Below, in pieces: positions 43,318-52,492 of a stretch of DNA of 64,000 bases (the stretch's first letter is position 1; the number at the start of each line of letters is the position of its first letter). Origin of the DNA: Phialophora verrucosa (lineage: Eukaryota; Ascomycota; Eurotiomycetes; Chaetothyriales; Herpotrichiellaceae); assembly GCA_002099365.1 (NCBI GenBank), contig MSED01000001.1, positions 1,612,001 to 1,676,000 of the forward strand, read 5' to 3'. The notes below the pieces were generated by a model. That model did no database searches. It saw only the letters and a list, made by a program, of their open reading frames with translations, and was not told the origin of the DNA. Both the position numbers and the translations under genes were made by a program.

Positions 43318-44224
43318 GTGTAGACGAAGACAAATTTGAGCATCCCTATGTTGCCTTCTTCATGAGGACGAAGTATGGCTATATAGAAAGATGTAGATAT
43401 AGGAGCTGATGATAAGAAATTATGCATTGCGAATGTATCCAAGACTGACGATGAATGGTAGGGTGACAATGTGAAGTCGATTGCAGGATTCCGGTTGCTC
43501 ACAATAGCAAGTGACAGAATGATGTAATCTGGGATGAAGGACGGTTATCGAACAATCGGATGCTGTTGCTTACGTAGCAGAGAGACATGACAGGGTGAGG
43601 CAGATAGCTTCTTGGAAATATCACACACCTTGAAGCGCAAGCCGTAACAGTCGGATGGCGCCGAAGTGCCCAGAGCGCCATGGCGTCCGTCAGTATCGTG
43701 ATGTGCGGTAGTTGTAGGGTTGCCATCTGTCGGATGGGTCGAGGACGAGGAAGCAGCATGCTCGGCACGCTCATCGAGGCATTGATTGACCACTCGGCGG
43801 GCCCATTGGTACAGGTGTTTGCGCAAGCCCCGAGGTTGGTGAGGACCGTCAGCGGATTGATCCATGACAAGTGACTTGTACCTTGCTAGGACTCGGTACA
43901 CATGTGTGTCACGAGGTTGAATCTCGTCCCACCACGATATTAGGGCACTGGAGCAGGTGGCGTGCCCCAGGTCAGTCCGAGCCAGTCAAGCTGCGGATCA
44001 GACCTTTGGGACTTGTTTCAGAAGGGTCTGAATCGAATCCGTGTAGGAGGCTTGGCCGACCACGAAACATCCCTCGGGTGTGCAGCTGTTCAATCCGAGG
44101 TGAATGTTGATGGCATGGAGGCGGGAGCCGGAAGGGGTCAAGGTAGTCAAGGTGGTCTTGGCGAGGATATACCGAGCCACGTGAGGTGAATAGATAGTGA
44201 CATCAAGTAGAAAGATAGTGTGAA
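43318..44224. other. Intergenic region, nothing seen
   Basis: About 0.9 kb between two minus-strand genes. It should contain the promoter of the secreted protein gene. ORFs are short and overlapping. Confidence 0.55.
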
Positions 44225-45838
44225 TTATTCTGCCCTCTTCCCGATGCGTGGCAGCAGGAGCCACGAAATTGTCATTGCACCAAACGAGATCAGAACCACC
44301 GGATGAAGGACAACCGTGCTCAGGTTCTGGGCCAAAATTCCAGTGATGAAAGGTACTAGGGCGCCGCCCGAGCTGCCCATCGATGTCACAACTGAAATGC
44401 TGCTGATTTGAATGTCCCTGGGGAGCAATTTGGCAAAGACAGCAGTAGCACATGGGTAGATCGGTCCCAAGAACAGACCGACAATAGACTCGGCCACGGC
44501 GTTTCCGATGATATTCGGTACAAGCCAGACAAGGAGTTGACAGACGGCTGCTCCGATAATCAGGATGATGACGGCAACTTTCTCGCCGATCTTCTGAGCA
44601 AAGTGAGTCAGGACGAATCTGCCCACCGTGATGCCCGCCCAGAACCCCGACGTGACATTACCGACATGCGACGGATCGCCGCGACGATAATGGATGAGGT
44701 AGGAGATGACCCATCCTGAGATGGCCACTTCGGCGCCTTGATAGAAGCTATGAGATGTCAGGCAATCGACAGAGGAGATCGACGGATCAAACTCACAATA
44801 TGAAAATCGCACCAAGAAAGGTTGTTTTGTTTCTGACAGCCTTTCGAAGCACTTGTCTTTTGGTGGGCTCTCCCAGCGCAGTGGCTTGCCGTGAAGCAGT
44901 GCGTTGAAGGGATGAAAGCAGCTGGACCGCAGCGTCCTTCTCAAAGCCCAAGAATGACCATCCCATGAAGAAGAACGAGAAGACGGCAATGCTAAGGGGG
45001 ATGAAGTAGAAATAGGCCCAATGAATACCGGTGGAAACCATCCTTGTGGCTATCAGCGGAGAGACAATGCCGCCCAACTGCGATTTGTTAGATTTGAAGA
45101 GTGTGGTGCTGAAAAGGAGACACTTACTCCGTAGAGACCGTGACAGAAGCCCAGAATGACAGTGCCATTGAGCAAGTTGACAACAAAGGTGTTCGTCATA
45201 GCTAGGAAGATCCCCATTCCGCACCCGAGGAAGTAGAAGCTGAGAACAACGACGGGAAATGGTGGAGTACAGACAATGGCTATGTAACCGGCGCTCATTA
45301 GCGCAGTTGCGATCAGGTAAGAGCGAGAACGGCCGAGTCGAGCTTCGATCAGCTGGAGGAGAGGTGTCACCGAAATGAAACCAAGGGCATTGGTGATGAA
45401 GATCAACGACACAATGGCATAACCAATGCTGTATTCCTCCTCTAGGTACGGAATCAATGCACCAGTTGCGGCGTCATTCAGCCCCATGAGGAAGAACATG
45501 ACACAGGAAGCTGCCACCCGCCATCGATTTCGTGGCGGATTCGAGAGGGATTGCACGATGGCGTCAACGGCTTGATCTCGCTTCGGTGTAGGTGGCTGAC
45601 TGCGTTCGAGTTCGTCAGGTGTCAGAGCAACTGCTCGTCCTGTCGGTGACGCAGTTCGCGAAGATCCAGCCCGTGGTCCATTCAGCCGGCTGCCCCATTG
45701 CAGCTCGTCAAGCTCATACTCAGTAGGTGTGCCACTAGTAATAATGTCTTTGTGTATAACGGGCGCTGGTCCAGTAAGGCTGGGAGTAGGGCCGCTTTCG
45801 TGGGTAATGAAGGCGCCAAAGGCTTGGACAGACATCAT
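44225..45838 (-). CDS. MFS transporter (fucose/glucose-type, fungal BSC6-like)
   Basis: The exons are 45838-45128, 45077-44797 and 44747-44225, giving 504 residues; introns of 50 and 49 bp have GTAAGT and GTGAGT donors. A cytosolic N-terminal tail of about 100 Ser/Pro-rich residues precedes about 11-12 membrane segments. MFS features include MGLNDAATGALIPYLEEEYSIGY, ARLGRSRSYL, LNGTVILGFCHGLYGLGGIVSPL, FYQGAEVAISGWVISYL and FLGPIYPCATAVFAKLLP, which match the FucP/glucose-galactose-like branch found in fungi. It is likely in the plasma membrane, moving a sugar or other small solute. The substrate is unknown. A second ATG directly after the first could also start the protein. Confidence 0.88.
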
Positions 45839-46392
45839 GGGCTAAATTTAAGTGTGCAATGATTTGGTGGCTGCGAAGAAGGGACGAGCAGAGGCGGCAG
45901 AGTTGTCGATCGAAATGGGAGAGGACGTTGATATACCTACGGAGTCAATGTCATGCATTTTTTGCTTTCGTAAGTCCGCGTACGCAGGGATGCAGTTCTA
46001 AGGTCATGAGGCGCTGTACAGAAAATAGACAGAGACAGCGGTCGCCTCAGTTGAGCATTCTGGCCACTGCGGGTCCGGAAACCTGTTGGTCTTTGCTCAG
46101 AGTCCACCTGCTAGAGGAGGATGTGACTCATGATTCGAGGCTATCTCGCAGACTCCGCTGAAACGCAAAGAGCTGATAAGGCCGAGTTGATAGAATTGCA
46201 TGATGTGGGCTGGAAAGGATTGCAGATGCCCAACAGAAGACGGCGGCAAGAGTTCCGGATCCGGCAGCCACCGCAAGCGGAATCGCTTCCCTTTACAGAT
46301 TTTCCCGCATCCAAGGTTCAGGTCACCGCATCTTGCATCTGCCTGCGCCCTCCATCACGGCCAAATCTGCTCAAGTACATACCAGTCGTGCC
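45839..46392. other. Divergent promoter region between MFS transporter and EIF1AD
   Basis: 554 bp with no gene; in-frame codons upstream of the EIF1AD ATG are leader, not conserved protein. Confidence 0.55.
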
Positions 46393-46794
46393 ATGTCTCG
46401 CCGCAAAGTTCGGAATGCCGCAGAAGATACGCTTACTCCTCCTGCCACTTTGGCTCCGGGTCAAATGATTGCACGCGTGGTCAAGGCTCACGGCAAAGAC
46501 CTGTACACCGTGCAGACAGCAGACTCTTCTGACCTCCTTGCCGAACTCGAAGCTCGATTCCGGGGGACAATATTCGTCAGGCGTGGGGGATATGTGCTTG
46601 TTGACACCACAACCACCGCGTCCCGTGAGAACAAAATCCAGGGGGAGATCGTGAATATCGTCCGCGACGAGAAAGCATGGAGGAAACGACCCTTCTGGCC
46701 ACAAGAATTCGTTAGAAGATCGGCGACGGAGGACAGCGACGAGGAGGACTCATTAGTGGGCAAGATGCCACCATCTGATGACGACGAGGATTGA
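46393..46794 (+). CDS. EIF1AD: EIF1AD-like S1/eIF1A-domain RNA-binding protein
   Basis: This is an intronless protein of 133 residues starting at the ATG at 46393 (MSRRKVRNAAEDT). The central part (about residues 20-85) is an eIF1A-type OB fold: GQMIARVVKAHGKDLYTVQT, LEARFRGTIFVRRGGYVLVD and IQGEIVNIVRDEKAWR, followed by FWPQEF as in EIF1AD. The tail is acidic (DSDEEDS and SDDDED). The family binds RNA; roles in late 40S ribosomal subunit maturation have been described in animals, and the fungal role is inferred. The stop is only 25 bp from the stop of the convergent ALG3 gene, so their 3' UTRs must overlap. Confidence 0.85.
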   Translation: MSRRKVRNAAEDTLTPPATLAPGQMIARVVKAHGKDLYTVQTADSSDLLAELEARFRGTIFVRRGGYVLVDTTTTASRENKIQGEIVNIVRDEKAWRKRPFWPQEFVRRSATEDSDEEDSLVGKMPPSDDDED

Positions 46795-46819
46795 GATTGG
46801 TGATATCTGCCTCTGCCGC

Positions 46820-48088
46820 TCAACTTCTGAGCTCTTCCGGCTTCGTTGGTGGGACACTGATGTGGTCAACGGGCGGCGCTATCAGAGCAAACATGACTTG
46901 AATAGCTAGCTGCTGCACCACCAGCATTGAGCTCACAGTCGTGCTTGGATACACCAGCCAAGCATATTCCTGCATCGCCCACATCAGCAGTACCAGGACT
47001 GGATGTCCACCAGGCCTCCACAACAGATATGGCGTAGCCCATTGAAGATACGCAAAGAACTGGTAATGCAGACTCCTGGCGCACAGCAGACCTATGACCA
47101 TACTGCTGAGGACAACGTCCGTCACGAATGTGGGCGTGATCTTTTTCGAAATGCTTCTTTCCTCGACCTCCTTCATACCACCGATATACTTCCTAACGAA
47201 GTCCACCAAATTCGAGGCGCTCGGTCTGATCCATTTCGCCTGAAAGAACAGGAGCAGCAGGGATACATGGATAACCAGGAGGCCAATAGCGAAGGGGCGA
47301 GACAGAAATGTGTCCTCATCGACGAACCTCCAGTTGACAGTCCACTTGTACAAGAACTGTCGTCCCAGATCAAATGAGCGAGATAAGTATGACAAGCCTG
47401 TGTCTTGGTCCTGGCCGAAGAAGGGCAGGGCCATAAGCAGGTGCACAGCCGCAATGTAGAGCCCAGTGAACAATGCTTCACCTCTTCCGATAGCTTGCAG
47501 CACGACCACTCCGACAGCTGGGGCAGCTAGAAGCAGAGTCATCTTCACGCCCAAGCCCAATCCCCAGACAAACGCTCCGCCCTCAAACTTTCGTCGTTGT
47601 AGGAGGTAGATGGCTGCCCACAGGAAAAATGTGGCCCAGCAGTCGTTGAATAACCTCAGCAAGAATATAGAATGCATTCTCCTGCTCAACACCAGCGGGA
47701 TCAGAAGCCAGGGTGGAGCTCCCACTCGTCTGTAGCACGCGAACACCAGAGCCAGGGTAACGAGGTACAAGCCCGCAAAGATGATCTGGGCTCGTAAGAT
47801 GTTTGTCCCGGCATCGGTGACCGTGTAGAGAACCGAGTAGATATACACATGGAGAGCAGGGTAGACCAGCGGACCAGTAGGCCCGGAGATTTTCAGGTAG
47901 CTTCTTTCACCGTCGAGGAACAACCTTACTTGCACCATGTATGTCTCCCAGTCGATCTCAGTGTAGGGCACCCTCCATATTATCAGAGCACAAAGCAAGG
48001 CCTCGCCAGCGAGCAATAATGGTGCTATCCATCTTGTGTGTTGAGGGTTCGTGAGAAGATCGCGGATGGTATTTGCTGAGAGGTCCAT
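46820..48088 (-). CDS. ALG3: Dol-P-Man:Man5GlcNAc2-PP-dolichol alpha-1,3-mannosyltransferase
   Basis: This is an intronless multi-span membrane protein of 422 residues with about 10 hydrophobic segments. ALG3 landmarks are VPYTEIDWETYMVQV near the N-terminus, GPTGPLVYPALHVYIYSVLY, SRRMHSIFLLRLFNDCWA, KWTVNWRFVDEDTFLSRPFA and SLHYQFFAYLQWATPYLLW. The enzyme adds the sixth mannose, from dolichyl-phosphate-mannose, to the lipid-linked oligosaccharide in the ER lumen for N-glycosylation. The length fits the fungal family. Convergent with EIF1AD and housekeeping in character, it marks the start of the conserved part of the window. Confidence 0.95.
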   Translation of the reverse strand: MDLSANTIRDLLTNPQHTRWIAPLLLAGEALLCALIIWRVPYTEIDWETYMVQVRLFLDGERSYLKISGPTGPLVYPALHVYIYSVLYTVTDAGTNILRAQIIFAGLYLVTLALVFACYRRVGAPPWLLIPLVLSRRMHSIFLLRLFNDCWATFFLWAAIYLLQRRKFEGGAFVWGLGLGVKMTLLLAAPAVGVVVLQAIGRGEALFTGLYIAAVHLLMALPFFGQDQDTGLSYLSRSFDLGRQFLYKWTVNWRFVDEDTFLSRPFAIGLLVIHVSLLLLFFQAKWIRPSASNLVDFVRKYIGGMKEVEERSISKKITPTFVTDVVLSSMVIGLLCARSLHYQFFAYLQWATPYLLWRPGGHPVLVLLMWAMQEYAWLVYPSTTVSSMLVVQQLAIQVMFALIAPPVDHISVPPTKPEELRS

Positions 48089-48668
48089 AGCGTAGGTCAG
48101 CGCGTAGCGGCGAGGTAGGAGACCTGGACAGGTAGGTAAGGGTAGATGCCAGTTCGAGAATCACAGATCCTTATTTTTGGCGGGCTCATACATGTATCCT
48201 CATTGTTACGACAGCTTCACATATGTTGCAGACCCGCACAACGCCCTCTCACATACGAGTAAATATCAGGCTATTTTCTCCAAGTCGAACGCGACGTGGG
48301 CGGCTTCCCCACACTTCAGCTTCCGTTCAAGCTACTGCTCGTACGAGTTCCTCCAAGTATTTCTCTCTTCCCTTTCCATATCCACGACGTCATGCTTCAG
48401 CGGCTGGCCTCCAACCTCTGGATCGCTGGCTCGGTTTGCCAGATAAGAAGCGTCCCCCAGACCGCACGGCGTCATCGGGCTCTGCTCATTCTTACATTGG
48501 CATGATCGACAAGCTTTCCCATTCATGCGACCCCCGACTTTTCGAGAAGGTAGGTCCAGGTATCGGACTGTGTAAAGTACCATCCTCCCCCGGCGGCTGT
48601 TACACTTACATAGCTCCGTATCCCGTGCGTGTTCTTTGTCTTCCAGCGCAGCTCTCCAAGCCGCCGCC
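48089..48668. other. Divergent promoter region between ALG3 and FMN oxidase
   Basis: 580 bp. A TTCCAG shortly before the oxidase ATG (48641-48646) could be the acceptor of a 5' UTR intron. No further gene is seen. Confidence 0.4.
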
Positions 48669-49979
48669 ATGGCTCCCTCCAAACCCTCGTCGTCCGCGTC
48701 TCGAGCCGCACCGCGCGCCCCGCAAGCCGAACCCCATGATCTAAGCTGTCTCACCATCGCCGAGCTTGAACAACTCGCCTACGAACGCATGGACAAGCAG
48801 ACGCGCGACTATTACAATGAGGGAGCCGACAGCGGCAGCACCCTCGTCGAGAACATATCCGCCTATTCGAAGTACCGCATCCGACCACGGGTCCTCCGAA
48901 ATATATCCCAAATCGACACCACGGTCAAGATATTCGGACACACCAACAGTGCGCCCTTCGGCGTGGCCCCGACGGCCATGCAACGCCTCGCGCACAGCGA
49001 CGGAGAAATCGCAACCGCGCGGGCCTGCCGCGCACGCGGGATAGTGATGGGCCTGTCGTCCTTCGCGACCTCGACGCTCGAAGACGTTGCCGAGGCAAGC
49101 GGGCCCAACCCAAACGTCCTACAACTCTACCTGTTCGAAGAACGTGAACACAGCCTGAAACTCATCGCCCGCGCAAAACAAGCAGGCTACAAGGCCGTCC
49201 TCCTCACAGTCGACACGCCGATGCTCGGCCGTCGCAATCTTGAAATCCGAAACCAGTTCAAACTGCCCGCGCACCTCAGCATCGCCAACTTCGCCGAGCA
49301 AGACGACGACACCGACACGGCCGTCGGCAAAGACCACTCCCGGCCCACCACCGCCACAGACGAGAAGAAGACGTCGTCGAGACAACGTCCCAAGATGCCA
49401 CGACAGCGCCGCCCCTCCACGGCAGGCTACCACGACGGGGAGAAACGAGTGGCCCCGACCGGACCGATCACATTCCACACGCACGCCGCAAACCCAACGT
49501 TAAGCTGGGAGGACACCATCCCCTGGCTCAAAGACGTCTGCGGCCCGGACATGCAAGTCTGGGTGAAAGGCATCGCCACGGCAGAGGACGCACTGCTGGC
49601 TGTCAACCACAATGTCGACGGCATCATCGTCTCCAACCACGGTGGAAGACAGCTCGACGGCGCTCTCGCGACACTCGACGCCTTGCCCGAGGTCGCCGCC
49701 GCGGTGGAGAAGCGGGTGCCGGTCCACGTCGACGGCGGCATCCGCCACGGCACCGACATATTCAAGGCGTTGGCACTCGGCGCGGACTTCTGCTGGGTCG
49801 GGAGACCCATCCTGTGGGGCCTGGCGTATAAAGGGCAAGAGGGCGTCGAGTTGTGCTTGAGGCTGCTGGGTGACGAGTTTCGCCTGTGCATGGGGCTTGC
49901 CGGGGTCACAAAAGTCAGCGACATCGATCGGAGTTATTTGTGCAAAGTCGATCGCGACGGCTTTGTTAGTCGACTGTAA
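48669..49979 (+). CDS. FMN-dependent 2-hydroxyacid oxidase/dehydrogenase (glycolate oxidase-like) with C-terminal SRL
   Basis: This is an intronless protein of 436 residues from the ATG at 48669 (good context CGCCATGG). The FMN barrel begins at about residue 30 (CLTIAELEQLAYERMDKQTRDYY) and shows IRPRVLRNISQIDTTVKIFG, APFGVAPTAMQRLAH, LTVDTPMLGRRNLEIRN, the catalytic segment IVSNHGGRQLDG and VDGGIRHGTDIFKALALGADF. A charged low-complexity insertion (about residues 215-260) occupies the loop that varies between family members. No cytochrome b5 domain is present. The family oxidises glycolate or L-lactate-like hydroxyacids; oxidases release H2O2. The C-terminal tripeptide SRL is a PTS1 variant, so peroxisomal location is predicted. 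Its codon use is GC-rich. Substrate and electron acceptor are inference. Confidence 0.9.
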   Translation: MAPSKPSSSASRAAPRAPQAEPHDLSCLTIAELEQLAYERMDKQTRDYYNEGADSGSTLVENISAYSKYRIRPRVLRNISQIDTTVKIFGHTNSAPFGVAPTAMQRLAHSDGEIATARACRARGIVMGLSSFATSTLEDVAEASGPNPNVLQLYLFEEREHSLKLIARAKQAGYKAVLLTVDTPMLGRRNLEIRNQFKLPAHLSIANFAEQDDDTDTAVGKDHSRPTTATDEKKTSSRQRPKMPRQRRPSTAGYHDGEKRVAPTGPITFHTHAANPTLSWEDTIPWLKDVCGPDMQVWVKGIATAEDALLAVNHNVDGIIVSNHGGRQLDGALATLDALPEVAAAVEKRVPVHVDGGIRHGTDIFKALALGADFCWVGRPILWGLAYKGQEGVELCLRLLGDEFRLCMGLAGVTKVSDIDRSYLCKVDRDGFVSRL

Positions 49980-50412
49980 ACTGTGAGCGGGAATTGAGTA
50001 GCATTTGAGCATGTACTGTGTATTGTTCCATAGCTATCTATCTAGCACGCTTGTCTAGCGCTTACTGGCCTTGTAACTGATTTGGCATAATCTCCGTAGT
50101 AATAGCACTTTTCGTGACCTCTGGCGCCCGCTAATCCTGGTCACAAATAGAGTCGAAATGAAACGAGGCAAGTATCGTGTCTGTGTATGTGTGTAGTCGC
50201 AGGGTCCAGCCGCCAGGAGATTAGCCTTGACGGCATCACTACTTGTTTTGCTCTCCGAGTCGCTCGATCCCGAGAGGCCTCTCGCTTCTGATACTCGTAC
50301 CTCACAAAGGTAGATAGGTAGAATGGATAAGGTGGTAGGTTGGGAGGCAGTTGACTGTTGGGTGACTGTCGTTCACTCTGATTCCCTCCATCCTTCGCCC
50401 GTCCTTCTCTCT
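49980..50412. other. Intergenic region between convergent genes, nothing seen
   Basis: 433 bp containing the 3' ends of the oxidase and zinc-finger genes. Confidence 0.6.
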
Positions 50413-51900
50413 CTACCATCCATCCTCATTCCACTGATCGATCTTTGGTGCCACAAACTTGACACTGCCGTCATCGTTGAACCCCTGCGTGCCGAGCACA
50501 CCACCGGTAATCTCTCTCATAACGTGGTTGTAGTTGAAGCTGTTGCGGATGCCGCACTTCTTGCTCGTGCTCTCCGTGTGGGCCACCCACGCGGCCGTGG
50601 TGGCGAACCTCTTCAAGCACGTCGGGCAGGTGATCTGGCCGCCGATATGTGCGCTCGACAGCAGGTGTTTGCGGAACTGCTCGGCGGTGCGGAACTGACG
50701 CCTGCATTTGGCGGTCGGGCAGCCGTAGATCTGGCGGATCGGATCCCAGTACTTCTCGATGTCGAGCGGGGCGGTGCTGCTGACGACGGTGTGGGCCGGC
50801 ATCTTGATCAGGTGCTGGTGGGGGGCATTCGAGTTGGGGAGGGCCTGCGTGCTGGGCGGTATGACGCTGGAGGAGAGGTCGGACGTCGGCTTGTCGTACA
50901 AGGAGGCGACTTCGCTGGCGTTGTCGCTGGGAGGGTTGGCGGCAGCACTGTGCACGGAGGTGACCCAGTCCTTGATTCGGGGGTCGTTGGCGTACTGAGG
51001 TGGATGGGTGGAAGGATGGTTAAAGCCCCAAGTTGGCCGGTTGATGTTCAGACTTGACATGGCTCTCTCGGTCCCGTTGAGGTCAATGAGGTCGCTTGGC
51101 GGCTTCGTCTTGACGGTTGGCGGCTGAGCTGCTTGATCGGCAGTAGTGGCTCCCGGGCCTTGGGGCTGTGCGAGAGGTGGGTATTGTGTTGGGGAGGTAA
51201 GGGAACCTGGACCACGGGAGACATTGCTGAGGGAATGGCCTGATGTGTACATTGGGTCTGCGTCGAGAAGGTCGGAAGCCGCGTTCGGCTTGGTGATAGG
51301 TCTATGGTGTCGCGCTGGCGGGTTGATGCCGAACGGGTCGACCTCTGCTTCCCAGGCGTCTTTCTGGATCTGGCGTTCTGCCCGCTGCATTTGGAAGTCC
51401 TGGATTCCGATAACTTCACACTCATCTTGCTCGATGTGGCGCATCAGGGCGTTGCCCGACGTGAACTTCTCCTGACAGCCGGCACATTCGACATGGGAAT
51501 TGGCCTTGTGTTGCTGTAGACGGTCAGTCTGGTGCTTTGAGAAGCTCGAGGTAACATACGGAGGATACATGAGTGTCTCGAGCAGAGGCGCTTTTGAACT
51601 GCGAATATCAGCTTTGAAGAGGGGTTTTAATCTCGATCTCCGTACCTCCAGGGCGCAGATTGGGCAGCAGACTGCAATTGAAGTCAGTATTTAGCCTTTT
51701 ATTGATGTGACAGTAATGGCGAACTCACTGTGGTTTGGACTTGCCAACTGGTGGATGAAGAAGTACATGTCATCCGCGCAGTCGACATCGCAGATCTTGC
51801 AGTAAGAATGGTTTGGGTCTTTGACCTTGTGGCGAATCATGGACTGCTGGTTGTCAAAGTGCTTGAAGCAGTCCTCGTAGGTACACTTGACCTTTCCCAT
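50413..51900 (-). CDS. C2H2 zinc-finger protein with two tiny exons
   Basis: The exons are 51900-51729, 51671-51646 (26 nt), 51598-51560 (39 nt) and 51513-50413, giving 445 residues; introns are 57, 47 and 46 bp with GTGAGT, GTACGG and GTATGT donors. Joined, they give the smooth segment ALEFKSASARDTHVSSQHKANSH. N-terminal fingers: KCTYEDCFKHFDNQQSMIRH (Cys at 6 and 11), then YCKICDVDC, ICCPIC and VECAGCQEKFTSGNALMRHI. C-terminal fingers: YGCPTAKCRRQFRTAEQFRKH and ITCPTCLKRFATTAAWVAH. The middle (about 110-320) is a Pro/Ser/Thr-rich disordered region. It is probably a nuclear nucleic-acid-binding protein; the target is unknown. I recognise the fingers but not a named orthologue. Confidence 0.85.
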
Positions 51901-52492
51901 TTTGAACGTGAGGGTTGTCGGATGAAAGGTGAGCAGAAGAAAGGAGGTCCGATAGAAGGGTGTGGTCTCTACTGTAAGCTCGCTACTTCTCTTCAGGTCA
52001 AAAGACAGAGAAAGAAGAGGCGCATGGAAGATCGAGATAGGAAGAAAGTGGGAAGAGAAGACGGTGTTGTTAAGTTAAACAGGTGAACAGTCGGAAGGAA
52101 GTAAAGCATCAGTGAAGAGTCAAGTGGGGAAAAAAGTGACCTCCTGTGGCTGAGGACCTGCAGCAGAAGTAAAGGCACCACTCAAAGACGAGAACCACTT
52201 CAATTCGATACCTGACACACGGCTCTACCGTTCCTGACGACGAGTTGAATGAAATGCAATCTGGCCGGAGAAGAGCTGGTACTAAATGTGGTGGTTTACG
52301 ATCACGGAGGGACAGCACATACGAAAAGCCCCTCAATCGCTACCAAGTACTTCAGTATAGACTCGGAACAGAAGACAATAGGGTTTCCTTTGGTCAGAGA
52401 ATTCATTTGCATGTCATTCAATCATGTCTCACTCGTCATTTACATCCCATCTACGATGAGGATGGTAGTCATGGTCTAAGGTCACACTGAAT
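51901..52492. other. Intergenic region, nothing seen
   Basis: 592 bp between the zinc-finger promoter side and the 3' end of the phospholipase D gene. No coding or RNA feature is recognised. Confidence 0.55.
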
